Shown here piece by piece: positions 1-7,987 of a stretch of 64,000 nucleotides of DNA (position 1 is the first letter of the stretch; each line of letters starts with the position of its first letter). The notes beneath the pieces were generated by a model. It was not told the DNA's origin and ran no database searches. It worked only from the letters and a program-made list of their open reading frames with translations. The translations under genes and the position numbers were made by a program. Source of the stretch: Clostridia bacterium (GTDB lineage: Bacteria; Bacillota; Clostridia; Lachnospirales; Lachnospiraceae); assembly GCA_910575245.1 (NCBI GenBank), contig CAJTEN010000008.1, positions 62,001 to 126,000 on the forward strand, given 5' to 3'.

Positions 1-946
1 ACCCCAGCGCTTTCAGAATACCCATATCCACATAATCCTGCTCAATACTGCTGGTGATACTGTGGCCGACAACAATCACTGCCACCACCATGAGCACCAA
101 CACGAATACAAGCAAAAACCCCGAAAAAATATTCTGTAAAATCAGCATAAATCCTATGATCGTAGATTTCGAATAGGAAAATTCGGTAGTCCGCAAAAGA
201 TCCGTCTTTTCCCCCAGAACCTTCTGTAAATCGTTAAGTGTCAGATCTTTGTCCGGATTTTTTACGATATGGACGGCGCTTGCAATATTTGCCGAAGTAT
301 TTTCTCCTGCCCCATATATCATTTCCTCCAGTTTCTGCATATCATTTTCCGTAATAAGAGCCTGCTTCATCCCCATCAGGGCGCTTCCCGCAATCGGATC
401 CTCAAAGTATCCCTTTATCCTGTAACGCTGCGTCTCTTTGCCTTCCGTGATACTCACACCGATCATATCCCCGATCCCGGCATTATAGAGCGAAGAAAAT
501 GCCGGAGAAACATATACTTCACCTTCCTTAAGCTCCTCCGGGTCTTCACAGATTCCGGTCAGATTATCACGATAGATATGATAACTTTCCTCCTTCGTCC
601 ATGCCTGCATATGCAGAGAACCGGACACTGACGATGTTTCACCGCCTCCACCGTAAACCTCGTACTCTCCAAATATGATAATATCCTGTACCTGCACCGA
701 TTCAATCTCATCCAGAGCCTCAACGGCCTCAAGCAGACTGTCCCTGTCATCCACCGCGTCTATCCAATACGTAATATCTCCATATCCTGCCCTGTCTATC
801 TGCTCGCTCTCATAGGCATTGGCATTCATCCATATAGACAATACCGCCAGTAAAGATATCGTTATAATAAATACGAGCGTCAGAATCCCGATAAAACTTC
901 CTTTCTGGCTTTTAATATTCGCTCTTACCAATGTATAATATTTCAT
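1..946 (-). CDS. ABC transporter permease, FtsX/MacB type (3' part outside window)
   Basis: Membrane permease of an ABC exporter; the first 315 codons are inside the window and the rest runs off the left edge. Translation from ATG 946 starts MKYYTLVRANIKSQKGSF, then a first membrane segment (about residues 18-40), a long extracytoplasmic domain with MacB-like mixed sequence, and a second hydrophobic segment (about 275-300) followed by SSIEQDYVDMGILKALG, the cytoplasmic loop typical of FtsX-domain permeases (GxxKALG). The partner ATPase lies 64 bp upstream on the same strand, so the two form one exporter. Family role: export of, or resistance to, peptides or lipid-linked compounds. The substrate cannot be told from sequence. 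Confidence 0.85.
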   Translation of the reverse strand, partial: MKYYTLVRANIKSQKGSFIGILTLVFIITISLLAVLSIWMNANAYESEQIDRAGYGDITYWIDAVDDRDSLLEAVEALDEIESVQVQDIIIFGEYEVYGGGGETSSVSGSLHMQAWTKEESYHIYRDNLTGICEDPEELKEGEVYVSPAFSSLYNAGIGDMIGVSITEGKETQRYRIKGYFEDPIAGSALMGMKQALITENDMQKLEEMIYGAGENTSANIASAVHIVKNPDKDLTLNDLQKVLGEKTDLLRTTEFSYSKSTIIGFMLILQNIFSGFLLVFVLVLMVVAVIVVGHSITSSIEQDYVDMGILKALG

Positions 947-1010
947 CTCAATTCTCCCTGTTGATCCTATTCACAGCCTCCGGCTGCCTATAGTAACGGC
1001 ATTTTTTCTT

Positions 1011-1772
1011 TTACCACTCCATTGAAGTAAGCCACGCATCCACCTGCCGCTCCCGATTCTTTGCATCATCACTGCAGAAGGGCGGCATGGACATTTCTCC
1101 TATGACTTTACCGTCCTCGAGATACAGAAGCCTTGTCGCGCGGATTGCCGCTTTCAGGTCATGCGTTACCATCAGAATATTCTGCCCGCCCTCGTTCAAA
1201 CTTGTCAGGAGATTCAGAATCTCCTGTGTATTCCGTTTATTCAGCGCTCCCGTCGGTTCGTCCGCAAAGATCATGCCCGGTTCATTCATCATCGCTCTCG
1301 CAATCGCCGCTCGCTGTGCCTCCCCTCCCGAAACCTGTGACGGCAGACGCCCTGCCGCTTCTCCCACGTTCATCCGCCCAAGCAGTTCTTGCGCCCTTTC
1401 ACGTACCTCCCGCTCACTTCTGCGCTTGTCAAGATACCCCGTCACGGCGGCATTTTCAAACAGAGTCAGATTACTGACCAGATGTGCCTGCTGGAATACA
1501 AACCCAAATTCCCTGGAACGCAGGAATGCCATTTCCTTTTCTTTCAAACGGCTGATCTTCTTCCCACGGTACTCTACCTCACCGCCTGTAGGGCTGTCCA
1601 TACCGCTCAGGGCATAGAGAAGAGTAGATTTTCCCGCGCCGGATGACCCCATAACGACCGTGAAATCTCTCTCATAAATTTCCAGATTAACCATATTAAG
1701 CACGTGATTCTGTCCGCCGTTGTTTACAAAGCTCTTACAAAGGTTTGTCGCTTTCATGATGACTGATTTCAT
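1011..1772 (-). CDS. ABC transporter ATP-binding protein (MacB/LolD type)
   Basis: ATPase subunit of 253 residues for the adjacent FtsX-type permease. Walker A GSSGAGKST is at 42-50, the Q-loop at about 94, the signature VSGGEAQR at about 147-154 and Walker B with the catalytic glutamate (IFADEPTG) at about 168-175; a H-loop (VTHD) follows. The start at 1772 has AAGGAG at good spacing. The length and the DEPTGALNKR segment are usual for the MacB/LolD/BceA group. Two 11-bp direct repeats lie upstream at 1820-1841 and could bind the OmpR-type regulator encoded at 4053-4736. Together with the permease, the YARHG lipoprotein and the two-component pair it looks like an antimicrobial-peptide sensing and export module (inference). 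Confidence 0.93.
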   Translation of the reverse strand: MKSVIMKATNLCKSFVNNGGQNHVLNMVNLEIYERDFTVVMGSSGAGKSTLLYALSGMDSPTGGEVEYRGKKISRLKEKEMAFLRSREFGFVFQQAHLVSNLTLFENAAVTGYLDKRRSEREVRERAQELLGRMNVGEAAGRLPSQVSGGEAQRAAIARAMMNEPGMIFADEPTGALNKRNTQEILNLLTSLNEGGQNILMVTHDLKAAIRATRLLYLEDGKVIGEMSMPPFCSDDAKNRERQVDAWLTSMEW

Positions 1773-1819
1773 TGTTCTTGCTCCTTTCCGGTGTCTTTAT
1801 GGGAATATCTTAGCAGAAT

Positions 1820-1841
1820 AGTTATTAAGAAGTCTTTAAGA
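1820..1841 (-). promoter_or_regulatory. 11-bp direct repeat, likely response-regulator box
   Basis: Two adjacent 11-bp units, AGTTATTAAGA and AGTCTTTAAGA on the plus strand, match at 9 of 11 positions. One-turn direct repeats are the usual binding site of OmpR/PhoB-type regulators, and one is encoded 2.2 kb upstream (4053-4736). A possible -10 (TAAGAT, complement of 1807-1812) lies just downstream in the reading direction, so the box would take the -35 position. Confidence 0.4.
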
Positions 1842-1884
1842 TAGAGCAAAAGAAAAGTACTTAGTTTTTCCTCAAATACAATTT

Positions 1885-2796
1885 CTAATAAGTGTCCAAA
1901 TCAGCCAGTATTTCAAGATTCGCCTTCTCATATTCATTAAATATACTGTCATCAAAATCTGCAGCATCACAAGTTGGGCTATACCAAATACACCCCATAA
2001 AATAATTATATAAATCTTCATTTGTAAATATATAACCATGCCTTGCATATATTTCATTTTTGGCTAAATGAATTACCAACATTGGCTCACTTTCAAATTC
2101 TTCTTTTGTATAGTATTTCTTATCCGTTTCAAACAGAGGTTCAAGCACATTTGAAATATCCCGTACTTCTCTGACATTTTCCCAATAATCAATTATTTCA
2201 GAATAATATGCACTGGCTCGGTAATACTGGCTTCTTTCATTGATCGCCTTTATTATTTCTTCCTCTGTCCATGATGAATTATAACTCGAATTATCAGCAA
2301 TATCATTCTCTGAAATATCTTCTTTCTGCCTTATCAATTCATAAGAACCACTAATACCGTAATCACTTCCATTATCTGCTTTTTTCCAATTCAATACATC
2401 TACAGATATGCTGTCGCTTAGAAATTTGATATGCAAAGTCCCACTGTTTCCCCATTCGTCATCAGCATAATCAAAATATAATTCTTCCTGCTCTATTTTT
2501 CCACTAATATCTTCAATCGACGCAAACCGCTGCGTTATTTCCTGCTGTGAATAAAGTGTTCCCAAGAATTGATTATCTTCCGTAATCGTACAGGATAATT
2601 CAATTCCTCCCTCTGCTAAAATCTGCTCATGCGTTTTTCCTTCATAAGACCAATAACCACTGTACTCTGCAAAGATAGTGCTATCTTGTATCCCGCTATC
2701 GTTCTGTTCAATATTACTGTTTCCATTATTATTTCCACAACCGGCTAATAAGCACATGCCAACGATACTGATTAAATATATTTTATATTTTAACAT
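1885..2796 (-). CDS. YARHG-domain lipoprotein
   Basis: Predicted surface lipoprotein, 303 residues. The signal peptide ends in the lipobox LLAGC, with the lipidated cysteine at residue 20, followed by a low-complexity Asn/Ser linker. The C-terminal 60 residues carry a YARHG domain (EIYARHGYIF, then a W-Y-P and a late EKANLEIL helix), an extracellular domain of unknown function common in Firmicutes. The start at 2796 has GAGG upstream. It lies between the exporter ATPase and the histidine kinase on the same strand, which suggests an accessory or sensing role at the envelope (inference). Its coding region is visibly AT-richer than its neighbours, which may point to separate acquisition. Confidence 0.85.
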   Translation of the reverse strand: MLKYKIYLISIVGMCLLAGCGNNNGNSNIEQNDSGIQDSTIFAEYSGYWSYEGKTHEQILAEGGIELSCTITEDNQFLGTLYSQQEITQRFASIEDISGKIEQEELYFDYADDEWGNSGTLHIKFLSDSISVDVLNWKKADNGSDYGISGSYELIRQKEDISENDIADNSSYNSSWTEEEIIKAINERSQYYRASAYYSEIIDYWENVREVRDISNVLEPLFETDKKYYTKEEFESEPMLVIHLAKNEIYARHGYIFTNEDLYNYFMGCIWYSPTCDAADFDDSIFNEYEKANLEILADLDTY

Positions 2797-2830
2797 CTTC
2801 TATACCTCATTGTTTAAAATGGCTGAATTT

Positions 2831-2867
2831 ACATGTTCTCACAAACTTTGCACCAAATGCAAAGTTT
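2831..2867. repeat. Family E hairpin, copy 1
   Basis: A 10-bp perfect stem AAACTTTGCA / TGCAAAGTTT around a CCAAA loop, with a conserved CA-TTCTCAC flank. It lies just past the stop codon of the histidine kinase. A second copy is at 61575-61610, where the two outer base pairs have changed on both arms (AA/TT to GG/CC), so the stem is maintained. Confidence 0.6.
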
Positions 2868-2872
2868 TTGCA

Positions 2873-4024
2873 TTATTGCGCTAAGGGAAACCACAGAATA
2901 ACCTCCACCCCGTCCGCATGGCCGGAAATCGTCATACCTCCACCCATACGCTCCATGATATAGTCAACGATATAAAGCCCCAAACCCGATCCAGGCTGGC
3001 TGCCCGCATTTCTGCCTCTGTAAAATTTCCGGGTGACGAAAGGCATATCCTCCGGACAAATACCGGATCCATAGTCACGTACATGAATCTCATAGCGCTC
3101 TCCTTCGTACGCTGCCCAGATCTCTATCCTGGTTTCCGGCGCATATTTTCTCGCATTTTCCATTATATTAAGAAAAACCTGCGCCATTCTTTTTTCGTCT
3201 ATATAAAGCTGTGCGTCAGGAAACGGTTCACAGATCACTGCATACGGATACTCCAGATCCCGCAGCGTATCCTCTATCACTTTGCGTATACTGACTTTAT
3301 GTGCTCTGATCTCCAGGCGCTTCAACTCCGAAAGAGAGTGCAGCACCAGATCATTCACAAGTCTTGTCACTTCGTCACATTTTCTCATGATCACCTGCAA
3401 ATACCGTTCCCGCATCTCATAGTCCGTATCCAGATTTGCTTCCAAGCCTTCTGCGTAGGCACGGATGGAGGCAATCGGTGTTTTGATATCATGGGAAAGG
3501 GAAGCGATGATTGTCTTATTTTCACTGACTGCCTGCGCCTCGTTTTTTCTCGCTGCGACGATTTCTTTACGCATATGGTCGAAGGCCCACGTAAACGCCC
3601 CGAAGAAATTTGTTCTCTCATATTCCAGAGAAACATCCAGATTCCCTCCCGCAATCTCTTCTGCATAGTGTTCCAGCTTACAGAAGGGCCGCACGATTTT
3701 ATGATATAGATAGAAAAGCATGAACATAAGGCAAACTGCCCCTGCACAAATACTCATCATAACGCTTTGCCGCAAGAACCCCGTGTGTGTTTCCACCGTC
3801 TCCTGTCTAAGCAGCTCCCGCAGTCTCTCCACATGTTCATGCGCCGGATTATCCCCATTTTCATCCATTGTAAGCTGTTCTATTTCATTCAAAAGCACAA
3901 GCCAGTTCCCCGTGCCTGTGCTTTTCTCCATCTTATTTTTCTCAGAATAAAACATGTATCCGGCTGTTGTTACGATGAAAAGACATAATACGATAACCGC
4001 CGTTTTTAAAAATTGTTTTTTCAT
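2873..4024 (-). CDS. Sensor histidine kinase (VanS-like)
   Basis: Membrane sensor kinase, about 383 residues. Order: TM1 (about 8-26), an extracytoplasmic loop of about 60 residues, TM2 (about 88-110), HAMP linker, HisKA with SLSHDIKTPIASIR (phosphoacceptor His about 178), and HATPase_c with N box (NIMENARKYAP), G1 (RDYGSGI) and G2 (GSGLGLYIV). An in-frame GTG at 4033 is also possible; I prefer ATG 4024, though neither has ideal Shine-Dalgarno spacing. It follows its response regulator by 28 bp. The small sensor loop and the adjacent exporter suit cell-envelope or antimicrobial sensing (inference). Confidence 0.9.
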   Translation of the reverse strand: MKKQFLKTAVIVLCLFIVTTAGYMFYSEKNKMEKSTGTGNWLVLLNEIEQLTMDENGDNPAHEHVERLRELLRQETVETHTGFLRQSVMMSICAGAVCLMFMLFYLYHKIVRPFCKLEHYAEEIAGGNLDVSLEYERTNFFGAFTWAFDHMRKEIVAARKNEAQAVSENKTIIASLSHDIKTPIASIRAYAEGLEANLDTDYEMRERYLQVIMRKCDEVTRLVNDLVLHSLSELKRLEIRAHKVSIRKVIEDTLRDLEYPYAVICEPFPDAQLYIDEKRMAQVFLNIMENARKYAPETRIEIWAAYEGERYEIHVRDYGSGICPEDMPFVTRKFYRGRNAGSQPGSGLGLYIVDYIMERMGGGMTISGHADGVEVILWFPLAQ

Positions 4025-4052
4025 AGCCCTCACAAATCGCGTACCATTTTAC

Positions 4053-4736
4053 TCAGTCTGCCTCAAACTGATAACCGATTCCCCACACTGTTTTGATAAA
4101 TTCCGGATTCGACGGGTCTGCCTCAAGCTTCTCGCGAAGCCACCTGATATGTACCGCCACCGTCGCTGTTTCTGCTTCTGAAAATGCGCCCCACACCTCA
4201 TGCAGCAGTTCTTCCTTTGCAATAATCTGTCCCTTATGCGCACATAAATATGCCAGCAGGTCAAATTCGCGGAGCGCCAGCCTGACCGGCTCCCCGTCAC
4301 ATTCTACCGTTCTCATTCCGGTATCCACCGTGATCTTTCCGAACCTATATACAGGCATGTCCTTTTCCTCACCATACACTCTGCGCATCAGCGCATTGAC
4401 CCTGGCAAGCAGCTCCCGCAGCGAATACGGTTTGGCAAGATAATCATCGCCGCCCATATCCAGCCCTTTAATCTTATCGTCTTCACTTGTTCTGGCACTG
4501 GCAAAAATAACCGGCACTCTGGACATATGCCTCAGCTCCCTGCACACATCAAATCCGCTTCCGTCGGGCAGATTAATATCCATAAGCACCAGCTGGAACC
4601 GTTCCTTCACCAGAATATCAAAGGCCTGCCCGCAGTCAGTCACAATTTCTGTCCCATAGCCGTAGCTTTCCAGCATATCCCTCGTAATTCCGGCAAGGTC
4701 AATGTCATCTTCTATGATTAAAATTCTTTTTTTCAT
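4053..4736 (-). CDS. Response regulator, OmpR family
   Basis: DNA-binding partner of the downstream kinase, 227 residues. The receiver domain has the acidic pair ED at 10-11, the phosphoacceptor Asp at about 53 (LMDINLPDGSG) and a Lys in AKPYS. A C-terminal winged-helix domain follows (REFDLLAYLC, IRWLREKLE, VWGIGYQFE). The start at 4736 is chosen because GGAG lies 9 bp upstream and the translation begins MKKRILIIEDD. A frame open 25 codons further upstream has no Shine-Dalgarno site and lacks family similarity. Likely targets are its own operon and the exporter, where a direct-repeat box is present at 1820-1841. Confidence 0.93.
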   Translation of the reverse strand: MKKRILIIEDDIDLAGITRDMLESYGYGTEIVTDCGQAFDILVKERFQLVLMDINLPDGSGFDVCRELRHMSRVPVIFASARTSEDDKIKGLDMGGDDYLAKPYSLRELLARVNALMRRVYGEEKDMPVYRFGKITVDTGMRTVECDGEPVRLALREFDLLAYLCAHKGQIIAKEELLHEVWGAFSEAETATVAVHIRWLREKLEADPSNPEFIKTVWGIGYQFEAD

Positions 4737-4816
4737 ACAGGAAACTCCATACAAATATTTAAAAACAGCTTCTCTACCAAACAGTTTATATGCTGTAATC
4801 ACGAAAAGCAACCAAA

Positions 4817-4993
4817 AGCGTTACGGACATAGAAATTACGTTTTCGGACTTGCGGAATCTGCCCCTCGCCGCAGGCGGCTTGGAGTGGGCGGATTCCGTA
4901 ACAGAGAAGCCGAAAGGCTGAACTGTTGTTACAGTTCACGGCCTAACCGTCCGCGAACTGTAACGCAGAAGTTTGTTATGTCATTTACCATAC
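4817..4993. repeat. Family C palindrome interrupted by a family D element (nested repeat)
   Basis: The outer arms (about 4819-4847 and 4965-4993) match the two arms of the 10399-10501 palindrome; for example AAGTTTGTTATGTCATTTAC here against AATTTGTTATGTCGTTTAC there. The centre is replaced by a family D unit (4854-4932, reverse orientation of 61484-61558) plus a further hairpin at 4928-4964 (GTTACAGTTC / GAACTGTAAC). This is a repeat within a repeat, filling nearly all of the gap before the MraY-like gene. No coding potential seen. Confidence 0.6.
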
Positions 4994-5022
4994 TTCACAG
5001 ATTTCAAATAATATCTTATAAT
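4994..5022 (+). promoter_or_regulatory. Sigma-A-type promoter for the MraY-like gene
   Basis: -35 TTCACA (4994-4999), 17-bp spacer, -10 TATAAT (5017-5022). It sits directly downstream of the nested repeat and 143 bp before the start codon at 5165. A second TATAAT at 5044-5049 lacks a matching -35. Confidence 0.55.
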
Positions 5023-5164
5023 ACATTGTATTGACATATGTTTTATAATGGAATTAAAAACCGGAACACGGGTGCATACTACTCTTATACAGAGTATTGT
5101 GATAAGTATATTGTCTGTCCTGCGATAGCAATATGATAACAAATGCGAAAGGACTCCATAAATA

Positions 5165-6118
5165 ATGCTGTATCGTTTCTTATTTTCTCATTTTACCAAC
5201 CAACAGATTGCAATGATCGGTATTCTGGCCGCATGGCTGGTAACCTTATTCTTTTTGAACTGCCGCTTCAGTTTTCTGCCCCATGACCATGGACGGGCTT
5301 TCGCGGTTAACGGCGAGAAATCAAAAGGAAAACTGCGCGGAGTCGGCCTGGTCATTATTGCCTGCTATGTGGCTGTCTCCCTGCTCATGCTGCCCGTGAC
5401 CCTTGAATATATCATTTTCTGTATCCTGTTTCTGGCAGTCATGCTGAGCGGATATCTGGATGATGCCTCCCAGAATCCCTGGAGCGATTATAAGAAAGGG
5501 TTTATTGACTTCATCATTTGTGCTGTCTATATGAGTTCCTATGTTAAGTATAACCCGACAGTCTTTACATTCCTCGGCTATACTGTAGAGCTTGATCCCG
5601 TACTATATACCATATTGGGAGTCATCCTGCTCTGGGTGAGCATTAATGTGACGAACTGTTCCGACGGTGTTGACGGATTGTGCGCAACACTCAGCATAAT
5701 CACAATCTTTTCCTTTTGCTGTATCTTCACGTCATCCCTGGGGCTGTTCGCGACCTACAGTTATATTCTGATCGGGTGTATTCTGGCATATCTGCGGTTT
5801 AACTCCTCGCCGAGTTCCATGCTGATGGGGGATGCCGGATCCCGCGCACTGGGATTCTTCATTGCCGTGATTGCGATGAAATCCGGGCACCCGTTCTGTT
5901 TTATTCTGCTTGCCCTCGTATTGATTCTGGACGGAGGACTGGGACTGGTTAAAATATTCCTGCTGCGGTTTTTTAGGATTCATTTCTTAAGCCATACACG
6001 GACTCCTATTCATGATGAAATGAGAAAGAACAGGGCCTGGTCTGACACGCAGGTAGTATTCCGGTTTGCAATATTGCAGGCGATGTTAGCGGTTATTACT
6101 TATCTGGCCGTGATATAG
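5165..6118 (+). CDS. MraY/WecA-family phosphosugar-polyprenol transferase
   Basis: Integral membrane protein, 317 residues, about 9-10 hydrophobic segments. Family motifs are clear: GYLDD (96-100, catalytic Asp pair), NCSDGVDGL (164-172, nucleotide/Mg site), MGDAGS (221-226) and a C-terminal PIHDE followed by WSDTQVVFRF. Enzymes of this family move a UMP-linked sugar phosphate onto undecaprenyl phosphate. MraY itself normally has a HHH motif in the last cytoplasmic loop; here that place reads PIHDEMRK, so this is a paralogue or divergent MraY. It stands alone, far from any mur cluster, with its own promoter. The stop codon lies in a 10-bp target duplication made by the repeat that follows. 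Confidence 0.85.
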   Translation: MLYRFLFSHFTNQQIAMIGILAAWLVTLFFLNCRFSFLPHDHGRAFAVNGEKSKGKLRGVGLVIIACYVAVSLLMLPVTLEYIIFCILFLAVMLSGYLDDASQNPWSDYKKGFIDFIICAVYMSSYVKYNPTVFTFLGYTVELDPVLYTILGVILLWVSINVTNCSDGVDGLCATLSIITIFSFCCIFTSSLGLFATYSYILIGCILAYLRFNSSPSSMLMGDAGSRALGFFIAVIAMKSGHPFCFILLALVLILDGGLGLVKIFLLRFFRIHFLSHTRTPIHDEMRKNRAWSDTQVVFRFAILQAMLAVITYLAVI

Positions 6119-6122
6119 TTAT

Positions 6123-6307
6123 CAATGTTATTAAGTTAAGCCGGACGCGCCTGACATGATAGGAATCTCCTAAGGACGCGCTTTCGCTCAGTTCCAAACG
6201 CAGCGGTACTAAGTTCGTGAAAGACCTCATTAAGTACCGGCGTTAGGGGGTGGCCCTCAGGAGAATCCTATCATATCAGACGCTGTGTATATAACTTAAT
6301 GGCATTG
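6123..6307. mobile_element. Family A miniature transposon (MITE-like), copy A1
   Basis: 185 bp, beginning CAATG and ending CATTG, with 18-bp terminal inverted repeats (consensus CAATGTCATTAAGTTAAG). It is flanked by a perfect 10-bp direct repeat ATATAGTTAT (6113-6122 and 6308-6317), which is a target-site duplication. It has no ORF. The inside folds on itself: TGATAGGAATCTCCT pairs with AGGAGAATCCTATCA, and GGTACTAA with TTAAGTACC. It is the long subtype with two GGACGCGC direct repeats; copies A2 and A3 have one and lack the 27 bp between. The duplicated target includes the stop codon of the MraY-like gene. Confidence 0.85.
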
Positions 6308-6312
6308 ATATA

Positions 6313-6351
6313 GTTATAGTAAACGAAATTTCTAATGCCGTTAACTATAAC
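6313..6351. repeat. Family C mini-palindrome
   Basis: GTTATAGTAAACG (6313-6325) pairs with CGTTAACTATAAC (6339-6351). The arms match the outer ends of the 10399-10501 palindrome, so this looks like an internally deleted copy. The A1 target duplication overlaps its left arm. Confidence 0.5.
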
Positions 6352-6372
6352 AACATTGGAAATCCGATTATA

Positions 6373-6419
6373 AACCTGAAAGAAGTGCCTGATTTCCTGT
6401 CAGGCACTTCTTTCAGGTT
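6373..6419. terminator. Bidirectional terminator, 20-bp perfect stem
   Basis: AACCTGAAAGAAGTGCCTGA and its exact complement are separated by 7 bases. It overlaps the last codon of the small minus-strand gene at 6418-6609 and lies between two convergent genes, so it can stop both. Confidence 0.7.
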
Positions 6420-6609
6420 ATTCTTTCATCTCATCGATGTCTGTCAGATTTACACCCGCAACATTTAGTACTGCCTTCAGGGAAAGATACTTCCGCTTTA
6501 GTTTAGCATACGTTTCGGTTGCATTCTCTTTTTTTGCCGATGCCATATATTCCTGAATTTCCTTAAACTCATCTATGGCAGCTTTCGTAATCTCAAGACC
6601 GTTCGGCAT
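6418..6609 (-). CDS. Small conserved protein, paralogue of 11246-11428
   Basis: 63 residues, predicted soluble and helical, family not recognised. It shares with the protein at 11246-11428 the pattern EF..[IV]Q.YM, a central K..Y..LK..L and a C-terminal [AS]G[VI]NL[TS][DE][IL]D..KE. An ATG 18 bp upstream is in frame, but ATG 6609 is preferred because the sequence in front of it (AAAGCGGGTGATTGT) matches the same position before the paralogue (AAAGCAGGTGAATAT). No signal peptide or cysteine pattern. The perfect terminator at 6373-6419 begins at its stop codon. Confidence 0.7.
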   Translation of the reverse strand: MPNGLEITKAAIDEFKEIQEYMASAKKENATETYAKLKRKYLSLKAVLNVAGVNLTDIDEMKE

Positions 6610-6733
6610 ACAATCACCCGCTTTCATACACTTTGTAATATTCTACGGCACAACAACGTTATTCTTTGATGATGTCTGATTCACCGCCCTTCAGAATCCG
6701 GCATGCAATTGTTACACTTTGATTGTAACAAAT

Positions 6734-7912
6734 TTATTCTATCGGTACAACATACAAATTCTCCTCCGTGATTGGCCCATCCTGTTCCGGTACGGCTTTC
6801 TGAAACAGAATCGCGTCAATCTGTGCCGTATCCAGGATATGCCTCGTCGTATTGGCTGTCATGTAGGTATCCGTCTCTTTGTACCTCCGGGCCGCGCCGC
6901 CGCCCATAATGCCCGTCAGCAGGGTACCATCCTTTAAACGTACACCATATACCAGCGGCGGCTCCGTATGATCGGTAGTCTGGATGTTCTCCCCGTCCCC
7001 GTTTGTTGCCTCGATTGTAAACTCCTGTGCCGCAAAGGCGTAATCTACCTGAATTGAAATAGGGGATATCTTCACATGCTTCACTATTGCTCCGCTTTCT
7101 CCAAGCGGCTCTGACAGGCTGGCCTCCCGTACCGCATCCGAACCTTTCATGGCAATTGTCAGTTCCCATTCCGCATCCAGATCCGGTGTAAACGCTGCCT
7201 TATGCACTGTCCCTAAATTTCTGAACCGAACGTCTGCAGTCGAATCTATCAAAGTAATTTCGTCATTTGTTACGGCATTGATCCAGATGATATATTCCAG
7301 GCTGCCGTCCTGCCCGGCAAATCTCTCGACCACACCACCACTGGCATTTTCTTCTGCCCTGGTGCCGTCTTCATACACAAACTGACCGGATGCGTCCTGC
7401 TGCAGTCCATCATAGAAGTGACTTGTGTATGAGATACCGTCATTTCCATCTATGCTGACATGCACTTCATCAAAGCAAGGTTCTTTTCCTTCTTCCAGAT
7501 CATATCCTTCTATTTTAAAAGACAGCCACGCAAACTGGTCTGTCACAATCGTCTGCTGTGCGGTTACCGTGACGCCTTCACTCGTCACGCTGTTTTTTTC
7601 CGGGGAAACCGGTGCGGCAATCTGTTCCGTCTGCAGCATCTGCCTCTGCTCTTCTGTCCCCTCGAATTCGTTCTGCAGTCCTCTGCTCCATTTCAGATAG
7701 CCCGCCGCACACACGGTCGTGCCAAACGCCAGAACCGCCACCGCGGCTACCAGGGGAAGTACTCTTCTGTTTCTGTTTATTTTTCTTCTTTTCATCTTCT
7801 GATATGTCCTTTCTGTCCGGATCTGCTCATAAGTAAGGTCGGCCTTCTCCTGTACGATATCCGGAATCCTGATTTCCATCTGCATCATTTCCACTATATT
7901 CTTATCATCCAT
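6734..7912 (-). CDS. DUF4179 membrane protein, probable anti-sigma factor
   Basis: 392 residues: a cytoplasmic N-terminal region rich in Glu/Lys (1-50), one TM (about 51-70, after RRKINRNRR), then a large extracytoplasmic domain of DUF4179 type (SEGVTVTAQQTIVTDQFAWLSFKIEG is shared family language). Such proteins sit directly after ECF sigma genes and are thought to hold the sigma factor at the membrane. That is the case here: the ECF gene ends 75 bp upstream on the same strand. The start at 7912 has AAGGAG. The signal sensed is unknown. Confidence 0.85.
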   Translation of the reverse strand: MDDKNIVEMMQMEIRIPDIVQEKADLTYEQIRTERTYQKMKRRKINRNRRVLPLVAAVAVLAFGTTVCAAGYLKWSRGLQNEFEGTEEQRQMLQTEQIAAPVSPEKNSVTSEGVTVTAQQTIVTDQFAWLSFKIEGYDLEEGKEPCFDEVHVSIDGNDGISYTSHFYDGLQQDASGQFVYEDGTRAEENASGGVVERFAGQDGSLEYIIWINAVTNDEITLIDSTADVRFRNLGTVHKAAFTPDLDAEWELTIAMKGSDAVREASLSEPLGESGAIVKHVKISPISIQVDYAFAAQEFTIEATNGDGENIQTTDHTEPPLVYGVRLKDGTLLTGIMGGGAARRYKETDTYMTANTTRHILDTAQIDAILFQKAVPEQDGPITEENLYVVPIE

Positions 7913-7987
7913 TCTATAAGCGCTCCTTTCATAACGGTTCAGACAGGCCTGCGCATTTACTGTTTACGCACCGACCATGCCGCCCTG

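Noticed and set aside
6709..6731. Terminator TTGTTACA/TGTAACAA after the DUF4179 gene
   Set aside because: The stem is only 8 bp, AT-rich, and lacks a T-run on the minus strand.
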